Assembly (NCBI GenBank): GCA_041287365.1
Contig: JBEULL010000018.1
Span: forward strand, 248,001-312,000
Reading direction: 5' to 3'
Length of the DNA: 64,000 nucleotides
Source of the DNA: JAQVIJ01 sp041287365
GTDB taxonomy: Bacteria > Desulfobacterota > Dissulfuribacteria > Dissulfuribacterales > DYLC01
Made by a program: the position numbers and the translations under genes. Under the pieces are notes generated by a model, which saw nothing but the letters and a program-made list of their open reading frames with translations, had not been told where the DNA came from and made no database searches. This document shows, in pieces, positions 45,532-54,061 of this stretch; position 1 is the stretch's first letter; every line of letters begins with the position of its first letter.

Positions 45532-47493
45532 ATGAAAAATCTACAACTCAGCACAAGATTCGCACTTATAACAGGTGGAATATGCGGTTTATTCTATCTA
45601 TTATTCGTATTGTTGAGCTATAATTATTTAAAAGAACAAACCCTTCGCGTGGGATCAGAAAAGGCACATATCATTCTCGATATCATGAACGGCATCGATG
45701 CCTATATCAATCAGACTCTAAGGCCAAAAATTATGAACCTGATGCCTGACATACAAGAAAATCCACATGCATTCATTCCGGAGATACTTTCCACCACTAA
45801 AATCAAAAACATAGTACTCGAAAAGGCTAAACTCGAAAATTTTCAATTCACATATAAAAGGATGTCTATAAATCCACGCAACAAGGATAATGGATTAAGT
45901 GAATTATATGCCGAAATACTGACAGTATTTCAAAAAAATCGAGAGATGAATGAATGGCAGGGCATAAAATCCATAGATAAACATAGATTTTTTATCCTTG
46001 CGAAACCGATCTATATAAAAGAAAATTGTTTAAGATGTCATGGCGATGCAAATCAAGCGCCTGTCGGACTTATTGCAAAATATGGAAGTGAAGCCGGATT
46101 CAGGTTCAAGACAAATGATTTGATGGGTCTGGAAGCGGTTTCCATTTCCATGGATGTAATATGGAATGAAATCATTCAGACAACCATAAATATCTGTACA
46201 ATAGGCATTATAATAATAGTTCTGTTGTTCATAGCTATTGAAGGTGGTTTTATCAGACTTGTAGGACATCCACTGAAAAAAATAGCCCAACACTTTACTA
46301 ATATCAGTCAAAATATGTTGTTAGACACAGCAACCTTAAAAGTAAAGAAACATGATGAAATAGGCGAATTGATACAATCATTCAATCTAATGATAGAAAA
46401 TCTCAAACAAGCCTATGAAAACATCAAATCAAATGCAACAATTTTACAGACTATAATCAATGGAATAAGTGATCCACTTGCACTGATAGGGAAAGATTGC
46501 AATATGATAGCCGCAAATAACACATATCAGGAATGGATATCCAAAAACAAAAAAATAGTGTTAAATACCATAGAAAAAGAACAACAAAATTGCAATTCAG
46601 AAACAATAACATGCCAAAAAATCAAAAGACTATTAAACAATAAAGAAGAAATTATTGAAGAGTATAAAACAGAAAATGATGAATATTATTTAATACATTT
46701 ATATCCAATCAAAAACAACCAAAATGAAGTCATAAAAATAGTACATTATATTCAGGATATAACGAAACAAAAAAGATTGGAATTACAGATGGCACATGCT
46801 GAAAAAATGGCAACAATCGGCCAGATGGCGGCAGGATTTGCTCATGAAATCAACAATCCATTGAGTATAATCCAGTGTTATACAAAATTATTGATCAAGA
46901 AATTTCTAAACGATCAGGAAACAATAAACGATCTCAAAATAATAGAGAAACATATCAATTCATCAAAAAATATAGTGGAAAATCTATTATATTTTTCAAG
47001 ACACAAAAAAACAATTTACGAACAAATTAATATAAACAACATTATATTCGAAACCATTTCAATAACTAAAATACAATTCGAAAAGAAAAACATCATTATC
47101 ACAAAAAGATTTCAAGAAAATCTTCCGATGATTTACGGCGACCGTGAAAAGCTGAAACAGGTGTTGCTCAACATTCTACTCAACGCGGAACAGGCCATCT
47201 CAAGTCATGGCGAGATCACCATCACAACCGGTTTCGATGAAAACCGGAACGATGTGTATATCTCAATAAAAGACACTGGCTGCGGCATTTCAGCGCAGCA
47301 CCTGAATCATGTGTTCGAACCATTCTTCACCACAAAGCCACCCGGTGAAGGGACGGGGCTTGGACTTTTCGTGTCCTATGGTATCATTCGCGAACACAAG
47401 GGAGATATCCTTCTAAAGAGCACAGAAGGTCAAGGGACGGAGATATTCATCACACTACCCGGCCTATTATATGAAAACCAAACTGACGTATGA
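45532..47493 (+). CDS. Haem-binding (DUF3365/Tll0287-like) sensor histidine kinase
   Basis: A 653-residue membrane kinase. Transmembrane helix 1 is at about 12-33; the extracytoplasmic region (about 34-212) carries a c-type haem motif, C-L-R-C-H at residues 166-170, as in DUF3365/Tll0287-like sensor domains. Helix 2 is at about 213-237, then HAMP (~238-295), a PAS-like region (~300-410), HisKA with His438 (GFAHEINNPLSIIQCY) and HATPase (LLNILLNAEQAISSHGEI, EGTGLGLFVSYGIIREHKGDI). The haem suggests redox or gas sensing in the periplasm. Base composition is odd: up to about 47130 the gene is very AT-rich (23% G+C in 46921-46980), then abruptly normal (50% in 47281-47340). It overlaps the response regulator by 4 bp. 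Confidence 0.9.
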   Translation: MKNLQLSTRFALITGGICGLFYLLFVLLSYNYLKEQTLRVGSEKAHIILDIMNGIDAYINQTLRPKIMNLMPDIQENPHAFIPEILSTTKIKNIVLEKAKLENFQFTYKRMSINPRNKDNGLSELYAEILTVFQKNREMNEWQGIKSIDKHRFFILAKPIYIKENCLRCHGDANQAPVGLIAKYGSEAGFRFKTNDLMGLEAVSISMDVIWNEIIQTTINICTIGIIIIVLLFIAIEGGFIRLVGHPLKKIAQHFTNISQNMLLDTATLKVKKHDEIGELIQSFNLMIENLKQAYENIKSNATILQTIINGISDPLALIGKDCNMIAANNTYQEWISKNKKIVLNTIEKEQQNCNSETITCQKIKRLLNNKEEIIEEYKTENDEYYLIHLYPIKNNQNEVIKIVHYIQDITKQKRLELQMAHAEKMATIGQMAAGFAHEINNPLSIIQCYTKLLIKKFLNDQETINDLKIIEKHINSSKNIVENLLYFSRHKKTIYEQININNIIFETISITKIQFEKKNIIITKRFQENLPMIYGDREKLKQVLLNILLNAEQAISSHGEITITTGFDENRNDVYISIKDTGCGISAQHLNHVFEPFFTTKPPGEGTGLGLFVSYGIIREHKGDILLKSTEGQGTEIFITLPGLLYENQTDV

Positions 47494-48914
47494 AACCAGA
47501 GCCAGTTACTCCGCAAAAACTATTGATAATTGACGACGAACCGGACCTGTTGCTGGGTCTGAAGCGTCTGTTGCAGCCTTATTTCAGGCAGGTTCAGGTA
47601 ATGACAGCCGAATCGCCTCACACCGCATTGGAACTCATTAAAAATGAGACCGTGAATGTAGTACTGAGCGATATTCGTATGCCAGGCATGGATGGAATGG
47701 CCCTGCTTCAAATGCTGAAGAAGAACGCAGCTCCTCCTACCGTAGTGCTCATGACCGCCTATGGCACCATAGATCTGGCCATCGATGCCTTAAAGCAGGG
47801 TGCCTATGACTTTCTCACCAAACCATTGGACGAAGACAGGCTTGTTCACACTCTGCAAAAGGCCCTGGAGCGCCAGCAACTGCTGGAAAAGACCTCGCTT
47901 CTGGAAAAAGAGTTGCATCAAAGAAAAGGACTTGCCGATACATTCATCGGCACCAGCCCTGCCCTCAAGAAGGCTATAGATACCATCGCCCTTGCCGCCG
48001 GAACCGATGTCCCTGTGCTCATAACCGGCGAAAGCGGCACAGGAAAAGAACTGGCTGCAAAGGCCCTGCATTCATGGAGTAACCGCAGCGCCCACGAATT
48101 TGTTGCCATCAACTGCGCCGCCATGCCCGCAGAACTCCTGGAAAGCGAGCTCTTCGGTCACAAAAAAGGGGCATTCACTCATGCCATAGCCGATAAAAAG
48201 GGGCTTTTCGAACTTGCCGATAAGGGTACCCTCTTTCTCGATGAAATAGGAGATATGCCCCTTACGCTTCAAGCCAAACTACTGCGTGTGCTGCAAGAGG
48301 GAGAGATTCGTCCCATTGGAGACAACCACACCAGAAAGGTGGATGTTCGAGTTATAGCTGCTACAAATAAACCCATCAAAACCATGTTGGAACGAGAGGA
48401 ATTCCGGCAGGACCTCTTCTTCAGGCTCAATGTCATCGAGATACAGATGCCTCCATTGCGAGAGATGCGGGAAGACATTCCCATCCTGGCGCAACACTTT
48501 TTGCAACAATTTTTGAAGGAAACCGGCATGCCTCCCAAAACCTTTTCAAGAGAGGCCCTGATTCAGCTTTCCACCTGGCATTGGCCTGGAAATGTCAGGG
48601 AACTTCAAAACTTGGTGAAACGGGCTGCCATTTTCAGCTCAGGTGACACGATTCTACCGGAAGACCTGCAGATTCCAGCCAAACGCGGCTGTGCCGGCGG
48701 AGACTTAAACGGCCTGGTGAACATGCAGTATCATGAGGCCAAAGAAACGGTCATGCGTACCTTCACAACGCAGTATCTCACTCAAATACTGAGGTCCACC
48801 AACTGCAACATCACACTGGCCGCCAAGCGCTGCGGCCTCGAACGCCAGTCCCTGCAACAGCTCATTCGACGCTATGGAATCAGTGTGGACGAAATAAAAA
48901 ACACTGCAAACTAA
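47490..48914 (+). CDS. Sigma-54-dependent NtrC-family response regulator
   Basis: A 474-residue bacterial enhancer-binding protein. The receiver has phosphoacceptor Asp61 (LSDIRMPGMDG). The AAA+ domain (about 145-375) has Walker A GESGTGKELAAKAL and the loop ESELFGHKKGAFTHA. That sigma-54 contact loop reads GAFTHA at residues 227-232 instead of canonical GAFTGA; Thr230 is retained. A C-terminal Fis-type HTH ends NITLAAKRCGLERQSLQQLIRRYG. The gene is translated in one operon with the haem sensor kinase. The adjacent consensus sigma-54 promoter (49069-49084) is its likely target. Confidence 0.95.
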   Translation: MKPEPVTPQKLLIIDDEPDLLLGLKRLLQPYFRQVQVMTAESPHTALELIKNETVNVVLSDIRMPGMDGMALLQMLKKNAAPPTVVLMTAYGTIDLAIDALKQGAYDFLTKPLDEDRLVHTLQKALERQQLLEKTSLLEKELHQRKGLADTFIGTSPALKKAIDTIALAAGTDVPVLITGESGTGKELAAKALHSWSNRSAHEFVAINCAAMPAELLESELFGHKKGAFTHAIADKKGLFELADKGTLFLDEIGDMPLTLQAKLLRVLQEGEIRPIGDNHTRKVDVRVIAATNKPIKTMLEREEFRQDLFFRLNVIEIQMPPLREMREDIPILAQHFLQQFLKETGMPPKTFSREALIQLSTWHWPGNVRELQNLVKRAAIFSSGDTILPEDLQIPAKRGCAGGDLNGLVNMQYHEAKETVMRTFTTQYLTQILRSTNCNITLAAKRCGLERQSLQQLIRRYGISVDEIKNTAN

Positions 48915-48984
48915 ATCTTGCACTGCAAATAAAAAAATACAGCAATACCCCTGTTACAGCACCCTAACCTTTGAGATCTGACTG

Positions 48985-49001
48985 GAAATCAAGCGGATTT
49001 C
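48985..49001 (+). promoter_or_regulatory. Candidate enhancer-binding-protein site (dyad)
   Basis: Inverted repeat GAAATC-AAGCG-GATTTC, about 70-85 bases upstream of the -24 element. Sigma-54 activators usually bind such dyads 80-200 bases upstream of the start. The assignment to the neighbouring NtrC-family regulator is inference. Confidence 0.4.
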
Positions 49002-49068
49002 ATGGGGTTTTCAAGGCATTTCACACAATTTTCCATCATATTCCATATAATTTTCCAATTTTAGTTCA

Positions 49069-49084
49069 AGGCACAACTGTTGCA
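49069..49084 (+). promoter_or_regulatory. Sigma-54 (RpoN) promoter of the sulfate-exporter operon
   Basis: AGGCAC-AACTG-TTGCA matches the -24/-12 consensus TGGCAC-N5-TTGCA at all but one position, with GG and GC separated by the required 12 bases. Transcription would begin near 49095. The adjacent upstream gene encodes a sigma-54 activator, which strengthens the call. Confidence 0.8.
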
Positions 49085-49147
49085 ATTTGAAGCCATGCAG
49101 CGACATCTTGCGGCCTGTTTTCATTTCTATTGCAAAGGAGGGCGACC

Positions 49148-49156
49148 ATGGCATAA
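49148..49156 (+). CDS. Two-codon leader ORF (Met-Ala-stop)
   Basis: ATG GCA TAA lies 5 bases after a strong Shine-Dalgarno, AAAGGAGGG at 49134-49142. The start codon context (CC-ATGGCA) is the same as at the true start 49257 (CC-ATGGCAGAA), so it may be a decayed duplicate start or a translational-attenuation uORF. Translation has not been shown. Confidence 0.3.
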   Translation: MA

Positions 49157-49256
49157 GATTTCACTTCATTCCGGCGTTTTTTAAATAAATTTGACAAGAT
49201 TTTTTTACAAAACCATCACCTTTCATTATCGACACAACTGCACAGAGGAGGTTTCC

Positions 49257-51008
49257 ATGGCAGAAATCGAAGAAAAAAAGGGATTGATCAGTGAAGATTG
49301 GCTGTCCTTGATTCTGGGCCTCATCGTCTTTGTCCTCTCACTTGGAGTCTTTCAGAACATGGACATTCTTGGCTGGGGCGTCACAACAAAGATGTGGACG
49401 AATCCAGGAAAAATAAACGGTGTGGTCTCCAAGGTCTATCAGCCGCTCAAGGGTGAAATAACCAAGATAGACGGCAAGACCCTGGTCATCAAAAAATCCG
49501 ATGGCAAGGAGGAAAAGGTAACGGTAGAAGACGTATCCCGCTATAAAGTGGGGGACAAGTATGAAAAAGACGGTATCTCCGGCAATACCGCCCTGTTTCT
49601 CACCTTTTTGGCCATGCTGGTCTTGATGGGCTTTGGCGCCCTGCTCTTGGGTGCAAACCTGTCTCGCTTTCTCATAGGCTTTACAGCAGTCTTCTGGATC
49701 AGCTATCTATGTTGGGTTTTGGGGCACTGGGCCTACATAGCAGCCACCAAGGCGGATCTCGCCAAGTTCAATATTCCATGGTCACTCAGCATGACCGGTG
49801 AGTTCGGCTTCATCATCGCCCTGGTTGCAGGCCTCATCATCGGCAATTTCGTGCCAAAATTGGCCGACTTTATGAAAGAGGCCGCGCGTCCAGAACTCTA
49901 CATCAAGACAGCCATCGTCATTATGGGCGCTACACTTGGACTCAAAGCCGCTCAATCCTTCGGTCTGGCCACCAACATCATGTTTCGCGGGCTTTGCGCC
50001 ATAGTGGAGGCATATCTCATCTACTGGGCATTCACCTACTGGGTGGCCAGAAAATACTTCAAATTCAGCCGTGAATGGTCGGCGCCACTGGCCTCGGGCA
50101 TCTCCATCTGCGGAGTCTCGGCTGCCATAGCCACAGGCGGAGCCATTCGAGCCAGGCCTGTGGTACCCATCATGGTCTCTTCCCTGGTGGTTATCTTCGT
50201 GGCCATTGAAATGATCATCCTGCCGTTTATCGCTCAGGTCTTTCTTTGGAAAGAACCATTGGTGGCAGGCGCATGGATGGGTCTGGCAGTGAAATCCGAC
50301 GGTGGTGCCATTGCAAGCGGCGCCATCGCAGACTCATTGATTCGTGCCAAGGCCATGGATATGACGGGCATCAACTATGCAGAGGGATGGATCACCATGA
50401 CCGCAACCACGGTCAAGATGTTCATCGACATCTTCATAGGCGTGTGGGCCTTTGTACTGGCCATCATCTGGTGCACCAAGATCGATTGCAAACCAGGCCA
50501 GAAGACCAGCGCCATTGAGATATGGAACCGCTTTCCCAAGTTCGTTATAGGCTATGTACTCACATTCTTCATTCTGCTCTTTATATGTTGGCCGGCAGCC
50601 AAGACAGTAGGTCCTACCACTGACCAGATGAACAAACTGAAGGTGGAGATACAGAGCATCGAAAAACAGGTGAGCGGCGCGGCGGCGGAGAACAAGGCAG
50701 CCCTTGAGGCCAAACTGACCGATGCCAAGGCCAAGATAAAAGATATGGAGGCCAGCATCAAGGAACCCAAAAAACTCCTTGATACAGCCAGGCTTTCCAC
50801 AGAGGAAGGAGATACCTTCAGAAAGCTCTTCTTCCTGCTCTGCTTCTTCACCATCGGCCTGGTATCCAACTTCAAGAAGCTCATGGAGGAAGGCATCGGT
50901 AAACTGGCAGCTGTCTACGCCGTGTGCCTGTTCGGATTCATAATCTGGATCGCCCTGCTGATCTCCTGGCTCTTTTTCCACGGAGTGAAGCCGCCGGTAA
51001 TAACCTGA
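49257..51008 (+). CDS. YeiH/UPF0324-family putative sulfate exporter with extra domains
   Basis: A 583-residue membrane protein. The central core (about 190-455) matches the Cons_hypoth698 (YeiH) family: GLIIGNFVP, AIVIMGATLGLKAAQSFG, LASGISICGVSAAIATGGAIRA and GAWMGLAVKSDGGAIASGAI. Typical members are ~340 residues, so this one is enlarged. Between transmembrane helix 1 (about 15-35) and helix 2 (about 110-132) is a ~65-residue extracytoplasmic beta-rich module with repeated K/V/E turns (GEITKIDGKTLVIKKSDG). A second insertion near 455-520 is a predicted coiled coil (KLKVEIQSIEKQVSG, NKAALEAKLTDAKAKIKDMEA). The start ATG has GAGGAGG 6-12 bases upstream. Sulfate or organosulfonate export is a family-level guess. 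It is driven by the sigma-54 promoter above and precedes a small membrane protein. Confidence 0.85.
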   Translation: MAEIEEKKGLISEDWLSLILGLIVFVLSLGVFQNMDILGWGVTTKMWTNPGKINGVVSKVYQPLKGEITKIDGKTLVIKKSDGKEEKVTVEDVSRYKVGDKYEKDGISGNTALFLTFLAMLVLMGFGALLLGANLSRFLIGFTAVFWISYLCWVLGHWAYIAATKADLAKFNIPWSLSMTGEFGFIIALVAGLIIGNFVPKLADFMKEAARPELYIKTAIVIMGATLGLKAAQSFGLATNIMFRGLCAIVEAYLIYWAFTYWVARKYFKFSREWSAPLASGISICGVSAAIATGGAIRARPVVPIMVSSLVVIFVAIEMIILPFIAQVFLWKEPLVAGAWMGLAVKSDGGAIASGAIADSLIRAKAMDMTGINYAEGWITMTATTVKMFIDIFIGVWAFVLAIIWCTKIDCKPGQKTSAIEIWNRFPKFVIGYVLTFFILLFICWPAAKTVGPTTDQMNKLKVEIQSIEKQVSGAAAENKAALEAKLTDAKAKIKDMEASIKEPKKLLDTARLSTEEGDTFRKLFFLLCFFTIGLVSNFKKLMEEGIGKLAAVYAVCLFGFIIWIALLISWLFFHGVKPPVIT

Positions 51009-51053
51009 TTCACACTTCTAACGTTTCAGGGCAGCCGACTGGTATTCTGGAAT

Positions 51054-51074
51054 GGGCAGGCACATGGCCTGCCC
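51054..51074 (+). other. Intercistronic hairpin
   Basis: GGGCAGGC (51054-51061) pairs with GCCTGCCC (51067-51074) around a 5-base loop. There is no T-run, so this is not a classical terminator. It may protect the exporter mRNA or reduce read-through to the small gene downstream. Confidence 0.5.
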
Positions 51075-51132
51075 CTACATAAGATGATATGTGTTAACCT
51101 CACACAAAAATTCTCTTGAAAGGAGTAGCTAT

Positions 51133-51294
51133 ATGGCAGAGGATACCAAACTTGTAGAAGAGATAAAAAAGATGGAATATGAGCCGTTACTTCCAGCGGA
51201 AATTCAGCTCATCCGTTGGAGCATAGGCATAGGCGCAGGTGGGCTGCTGTTTCTCTACTGGCTGTCCCAGGTCCTGTTTCCAGGCGGGCATTGA
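51133..51294 (+). CDS. Small single-pass membrane protein
   Basis: A 53-residue protein, too short for many gene finders. The first 27 residues are charged (MAEDTKLVEEIKKMEYEPLL); the rest is one hydrophobic helix (IGIGAGGLLFLYWLSQVLF) ending PGGH. AAGGAG lies at 51119-51124, a good Shine-Dalgarno for ATG 51133. It is downstream of the exporter, in the same orientation, and followed by a terminator. It may be an accessory subunit of the exporter; I know no named family. Confidence 0.8.
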   Translation: MAEDTKLVEEIKKMEYEPLLPAEIQLIRWSIGIGAGGLLFLYWLSQVLFPGGH

Positions 51295-51363
51295 ACAAAG
51301 ATCATCGAAGGCATGATGTTAAAATACATCGCGACGTGATTGAAAATACATCATCGCAATAAG

Positions 51364-51389
51364 AAAGGCGGCTCTCAAGCCGCCTTTTT
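51364..51389. terminator. Bidirectional rho-independent terminator
   Basis: AAAGGCGGCT-CTCA-AGCCGCCTTT forms a 10-bp stem with T-run on both strands (51364-51389). It sits between the convergent small membrane protein gene and the chemoreceptor gene, and could serve both. Confidence 0.9.
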
Positions 51390-51413
51390 ACGATTCACTA
51401 CATTTTATATTTA

Positions 51414-53873
51414 TTACCTCACACCTTTTTCCGCCAGAAACGGCCCGTATTTTTTGTCTGTAATGCAGATATGGTTCTGCAGCCAGTTCTTGAGAAAATT
51501 CAGCAGCTCCAAATCCACTGTGGCGTAACCTTTCTCGAACTTCTCCTTGAAGGCAAGCACCTTTTGCACCAGGTCTGCGTGAATGGCCTTGTGGGCATCG
51601 GTGTCTGGATAGCCGTGCTTGTCGAAATAATCCTCTTCAGTCTTGAAATGAAAGACCGTGTATTCCGCCAGTTCATTCAAGACCTTGGCTGCGGCATCCT
51701 TTCCTATGCCTTGCTTTATACCGGCATAAATGGTGTTCACCATGGCCACCAGCTTCTTGTGCTGTTCGTCTATGGAAGGAATGCCCACACTCAAATTCGG
51801 ACTCCACGGCATGAATTCAGCGGATTGTGAAGGGTTATGTAACTGCCTCTCCGCCTGCGGCTGTGCTGAAGATGTGCGCCTTCTTGAGGTGGGTTCGGCC
51901 TTCATACCCTGTAATGCATGACCTCCTGCGCCTTCACTGCCATTTTTTGGGTCTTCAAGAATAGTCAACAATGAATGTAACAAAGAGATAGTCTGCTGGA
52001 AAAATGGGTCTATCTGGTTTTTGAAATAATCCAACATACGATCCCGTTCACCCGCCGCGATCATGCGCTGCAACTCCACAACATTGCGATGCATGGAGTC
52101 ATGCACGGGCTGCAATTTCAATATTACATCCGCTATGCGAGAAGATGCAGGCTTATAACCGTCCAGAAAACGTCCAAGGCCACAGCGATGAGGATCGGTC
52201 TCCACCTCAAAGGGCACAAACTCGATCACGCCTGCAATTACCTTATCCCTCCACTGCATGTGCTGGTAAATAACGGCCTTTATACGGGCGCTGTCCGCCA
52301 GGCTTGCAAGCAATGAGGAAAGCAGACTCGGCTCCACTTTGATCTGAGACATCAACACAGCGGTCTCTGCTACAACGCTTTCCATACCATAGGCATTGGC
52401 CTCTATCTCCCTGCGCATTCTCGAGAAACGAGAGGCCTGTTCCAAAAGCACCTCAGAGTCCTTCATCACACTTCTGGCGCCTTCAGCGGCCCTTTCGATA
52501 TTGTGTGTGATTTCAGAGACAGTGGCGGTCTGTTCCTCCGTAGCGCTGGCAATGGTGCTAGCCAGGTCATTCACCTCGCTTACAGCCTGTGTAATACGCT
52601 CCACTGAATCCACTGCGTGCTGAGTATCGGCTTGTATCGTGGTGATCATACGGGTGATCTCCTCCGTGGCCCCTGCCGTCTGCTTGGCCAGTTCCTTCAC
52701 CTCATTGGCCACTACCGCAAAACCCTTGCCTGCCTCACCTGCACGAGCGGCCTCGATGGTGGCATTCAGGGCCAAAAGATTGGTCTGAGATGCTATGTTG
52801 TTGATAACTCGAATGATATCACCGATCTTTTCTGAACTTGTGGACAGGCTCTGAATAGCCGACTGCGCCTCGGCGGTCTGAGTCTGGGCGTCGTTGGCCT
52901 TCTGCGCTGTAATTGCCACGCTGTGCGCTATCTCATTGGTGGCGGTGGACATATCCTTGGTGGCCTGAGCGATGGTCTCGAGGTTGCTGGAGGAGGTCTG
53001 GGCCGACTGCTTCACCTTATGAGAGACGGCCAGGATCTCATCCGCATATTGAATAAGCCGGTCTTTATTTTTATTGAGAATAGAGGCCACGCTCTCCACC
53101 ACTGCATTTTGGGCATTCATGGTGTTGAACTGTCCGATCATGGTGGAGGAAAGGGCGTTACACGCAGATGCAAGACGCTGCACCTCCGAAGGCCCTTCTA
53201 CGGGCAGACAGGTCTGAAACCTACCCTGACCTGCCTCCTGAATGGCGATCACTACCCTTTCCAGAGAGGCGATCATGAAACGCCTTACAAAAAAGGTGAC
53301 CAAAATAATGAAACATATACCACCTGCAAGAGTGACATACTGAAAATATTGGGCGTATCGGTCTTTTTGAAGAGAAGATGCCTCAAATGCCTTGGTCACT
53401 GCATCCGCCTGCTTAAAAAGGGTACCGTTGGTCTCGTTCATGGCTGAAACTGCCTTTTTTACATCTTCCGCATTTGGCTTTTCATTTAGAACAACAGCGA
53501 TATGGGCTGAAAACGGCTTCCACAGCCCTTCCAGTTTATTGAGCTCGGAAAACAATGCCTCATCAGTCACAGCAGATAACCCCAGTTCTGAACTGCCGTT
53601 TTTGAGCCCTTGTAACGATTTTTCAAAGAGCTGCGAGGCATTCTTCAGTTCGTTCAGGTGTGAGGCATCGCCTGTTACCATGTAGGCATTGGCGGCCTTG
53701 GTCATCTTTTGAGAGAGCATGCGCTCACGGCCAGCTATGTTTATGGCTATGGTATCCGAGCCATGTAGATAAATGAGAAAAAAATTGAGGGAAACGGTGA
53801 CAATAGTGGCCACAAACATGATGGCCACCAGGGCCGGGACCAGAAATGAAATAGAGTAAAAACGCCTGAGCAT
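51414..53873 (-). CDS. Chemoreceptor with PilJ-like, CZB and haemerythrin domains
   Basis: An 819-residue methyl-accepting protein. Transmembrane helices are at about 10-34 and 193-215; the periplasmic region starts with INIAGRERMLSQKMTKAANAY, typical of PilJ/NarX-type sensor bundles. A HAMP-like region and the MCP signalling domain follow, with the hairpin tip IRVINNIASQTNLLALNATIEAARAGEAGKGFAVVANEVKEL spread over about 375-415. Then come a chemoreceptor zinc-binding (CZB) domain (HMQWRDKVIAGV, HRCGLGRFL, HDSMH) and a C-terminal bacteriohaemerythrin (SIDEQHKKLVAMVN, HFKTEEDYFDKHGYPD, HKAIHADL, LKNWLQNHI). It likely couples zinc/redox, oxygen and a periplasmic ligand to taxis. No cheA is nearby. 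Upstream a sigma-54-like promoter is possible at 53934-53949. Confidence 0.92.
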   Translation of the reverse strand: MLRRFYSISFLVPALVAIMFVATIVTVSLNFFLIYLHGSDTIAINIAGRERMLSQKMTKAANAYMVTGDASHLNELKNASQLFEKSLQGLKNGSSELGLSAVTDEALFSELNKLEGLWKPFSAHIAVVLNEKPNAEDVKKAVSAMNETNGTLFKQADAVTKAFEASSLQKDRYAQYFQYVTLAGGICFIILVTFFVRRFMIASLERVVIAIQEAGQGRFQTCLPVEGPSEVQRLASACNALSSTMIGQFNTMNAQNAVVESVASILNKNKDRLIQYADEILAVSHKVKQSAQTSSSNLETIAQATKDMSTATNEIAHSVAITAQKANDAQTQTAEAQSAIQSLSTSSEKIGDIIRVINNIASQTNLLALNATIEAARAGEAGKGFAVVANEVKELAKQTAGATEEITRMITTIQADTQHAVDSVERITQAVSEVNDLASTIASATEEQTATVSEITHNIERAAEGARSVMKDSEVLLEQASRFSRMRREIEANAYGMESVVAETAVLMSQIKVEPSLLSSLLASLADSARIKAVIYQHMQWRDKVIAGVIEFVPFEVETDPHRCGLGRFLDGYKPASSRIADVILKLQPVHDSMHRNVVELQRMIAAGERDRMLDYFKNQIDPFFQQTISLLHSLLTILEDPKNGSEGAGGHALQGMKAEPTSRRRTSSAQPQAERQLHNPSQSAEFMPWSPNLSVGIPSIDEQHKKLVAMVNTIYAGIKQGIGKDAAAKVLNELAEYTVFHFKTEEDYFDKHGYPDTDAHKAIHADLVQKVLAFKEKFEKGYATVDLELLNFLKNWLQNHICITDKKYGPFLAEKGVR

Positions 53874-53933
53874 TCACTTCCTCCTTACAAAAAAAGTCAT
53901 TGACAGATTTCTTTAATACGTATCATGACATTG

Positions 53934-53949
53934 CGCAATAGGAAAACCA
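53934..53949 (-). promoter_or_regulatory. Possible sigma-54 promoter of the chemoreceptor gene
   Basis: On the minus strand TGGTTTTCCTATTGCG keeps GG (-24) and TTGC (-12) 12 bases apart, but the -24 element lacks CAC. The start would be about 53923, fifty bases before ATG 53873. Confidence 0.4.
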
Positions 53950-54061
53950 CACTGCCCCTATGGGGCACCCCTCTACAAGAAGGGGAATACTCAGATTCTG
54001 CATTCTGCGCTTTACCGAGTTACGAAATAAAAGGAGGATAAGAAGAAAATAAGGAAAAGAA

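Larger units (their letters stand above)
48915..49256. other. Regulatory intergenic region upstream of the exporter operon
   Basis: A 342-bp leader/promoter region. It contains a dyad GAAATC-N5-GATTTC (48985-49001), a pair of ATTTTCCA direct repeats (about 49028-49057) and the sigma-54 promoter at 49069-49084. The transcript leader, from about 49095, then holds a strong Shine-Dalgarno (AAAGGAGGG, 49134-49142) followed by a two-codon ORF, ATG GCA TAA (49148-49156), 101 bases ahead of the true start at 49257. No other gene is visible. Confidence 0.6.
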
